From Anaerolinea sp. (GTDB lineage: Bacteria > Chloroflexota > Anaerolineae > Anaerolineales > Anaerolineaceae), in the NCBI GenBank assembly GCA_029975965.1, contig JARKOV010000006.1, positions 1 to 5,630 of the forward strand: a stretch of DNA of 5,630 nucleotides, in the 5' to 3' direction. A program made the translations under genes and the position numbers. Numbering within the stretch: position 1 is the first letter of the stretch; the number at the start of each line of letters is the position of its first letter. Below, piece after piece: positions 4,863 to 5,630 of the stretch. The notes under the pieces were generated by a model, which saw nothing but the letters and a program-made list of their open reading frames with translations, was not told where the DNA came from and did not search any database.

Positions 4863-5630
4863 TTACGGGGTAACCGACTTCAGGCAATACGTCGTCAAGT
4901 CGAGCGCGGGAAGCAACTTGTTGGGCAAGCCTTTGATGTAATCCACCAAGAGCACGTAATAGAGAATGTAGGTATCCTCGAAAACGGTGGAATCCGCATC
5001 TCTCACGCTCTTGAAAGTCAGATAGTTGTCTTTGCCCTGGGCGGTGAAGGAGTTGGTGGCAACGGTGTACACGGTGTCGTTGGCAATGGCTGACCAGGTG
5101 CCGGTATTCCTGTCCTGAACTTCCACATTCTTGATCACTTCGTATTCGCCACCGCTGAGGAAGACATCGTAACGAAGCCCCGCCGCGGCCGGGAAGGCGC
5201 CGGTGGAACCCGAGTGCAGCGAGTAGTAGGCGCCTTCGTTGAGCACCTTGACGATGTCGGAGCCTTTCATGTTGATCATGACGATGGTGTTGGAGAAAGG
5301 CAGAACCTCGATCACCTGCGCCATGGTAATCGGGCCGGCGAGCAGGTTGGCTCTTACCCCGCCGACGTTCTGGATGGCGACATCGATCGCCGGATTGGTT
5401 TTCCTGAACGCTTCGGCAACGACCTGTCCGGCGTAACTTCCGGTTGGGGTCTGACCGGCGGCAAACGGGGTGGGAATTCGGGTGTTGGCCATCGTTTCCG
5501 TAATGCTGCCGACCACTTCGTTCTTCGCTTCCTCCAGTTTCACCCGGTAAGGTGCAAGGAGTGCATCAATCGTGGCATTCAGGCCGGCCACGGTCAGGAT
5601 GGGAGAAGCATTGATGGCGGCCATGATCTG
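4863..5630 (-). CDS. UshA-type 5'-nucleotidase/metallophosphatase, C-terminal domain (5' part beyond window)
   Basis: The frame is open through the right edge (Gln-Ile precede the Met at 5624), so that Met is internal and only about 255 C-terminal residues are seen. They match the 5'-nucleotidase C-terminal domain (PF02872), which binds the nucleoside part of the substrate. Counting from the Met at 5624, the hallmarks are NVGGVRAN (86-93), GPITMAQVIEVLPFSN (97-112), KGSDIVKVLNEG (120-131) and ATNSFTAQGKDNYLTF (189-204). Phe193 and Asp199 in the last motif correspond to E. coli UshA Phe498 and Asp504. The usual GGDGY reads GKDNY here. The N-terminal metallophosphatase domain with the two-metal site must lie outside the window. 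Such enzymes are secreted to the periplasm or cell surface and hydrolyse nucleotides or UDP-sugars to salvage phosphate and nucleosides. A strong terminator follows directly. The family is firm; the exact substrate is not determined. Confidence 0.92.
   Translation of the reverse strand, partial: QIMAAINASPILTVAGLNATIDALLAPYRVKLEEAKNEVVGSITETMANTRIPTPFAAGQTPTGSYAGQVVAEAFRKTNPAIDVAIQNVGGVRANLLAGPITMAQVIEVLPFSNTIVMINMKGSDIVKVLNEGAYYSLHSGSTGAFPAAAGLRYDVFLSGGEYEVIKNVEVQDRNTGTWSAIANDTVYTVATNSFTAQGKDNYLTFKSVRDADSTVFEDTYILYYVLLVDYIKGLPNKLLPALDLTTYCLKSVTP

Noticed and set aside
4731..5093. Plus-strand frame of 120 codons crossing the terminator and nucleotidase
   Set aside because: It reads through the end of the nuclease gene and a terminator hairpin and is antisense to a well-supported gene.
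1..5630. CRISPR arrays, tRNA or rRNA genes, insertion sequences, integrase attachment repeats
   Set aside because: No regularly spaced repeats, no cloverleaf-like or rRNA-like sequence, no transposase or integrase motifs and no long direct repeats were noticed by eye.

Overview
The window looks like part of a high-GC proteobacterial chromosome. The gene families (CreD, a GH3 beta-N-acetylhexosaminidase-like remnant, a UshA-type nucleotidase) and the codon style suggest a betaproteobacterium, perhaps of the Rhodocyclales. That placement is inference from general resemblance and was not checked by a search. Both ends cut through genes.

Layout on the plus strand: (1) 2-1288 is the 3' part of creD, an inner-membrane protein, lacking only its extreme N-terminus. 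(2) 1450-1734 encodes a 94-residue two-helix membrane protein of unknown function with its own clear ribosome binding site. (3) 1735-2297 is a decayed stretch. Its only recognisable content is the C-terminal part of a glycoside hydrolase family 3 enzyme that keeps the nucleophile motif but has lost the acid/base half, so it is best read as a pseudogene. (4) 2396-4777 is the most interesting block: a 42-codon small ORF, a seven-helix membrane protein with a hydrophilic Cys-containing tail, and a COG2958/HrgA-like protein with an N-terminal HTH and a C-terminal PD-(D/E)xK-type nuclease core. The membrane protein and the nuclease genes touch at an ATGA junction and are almost certainly translated together.

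On the minus strand, 4863-5630 is the C-terminal domain of a secreted UshA-type 5'-nucleotidase, running off the right edge. A 10-bp perfect hairpin at 4819-4842 separates it from the convergent nuclease gene and can end transcription from both sides, best for the minus-strand gene.

The creD, small membrane protein and nucleotidase genes look like ordinary envelope or nutrient-scavenging genes with no visible functional link. The membrane-protein plus nuclease pair has the architecture of a restriction-like or defence module, sits beside a decaying gene, and is locally less GC-rich than its flanks, which fits acquisition of an accessory cassette. No methyltransferase, integrase, tRNA, IS element or CRISPR array is visible.
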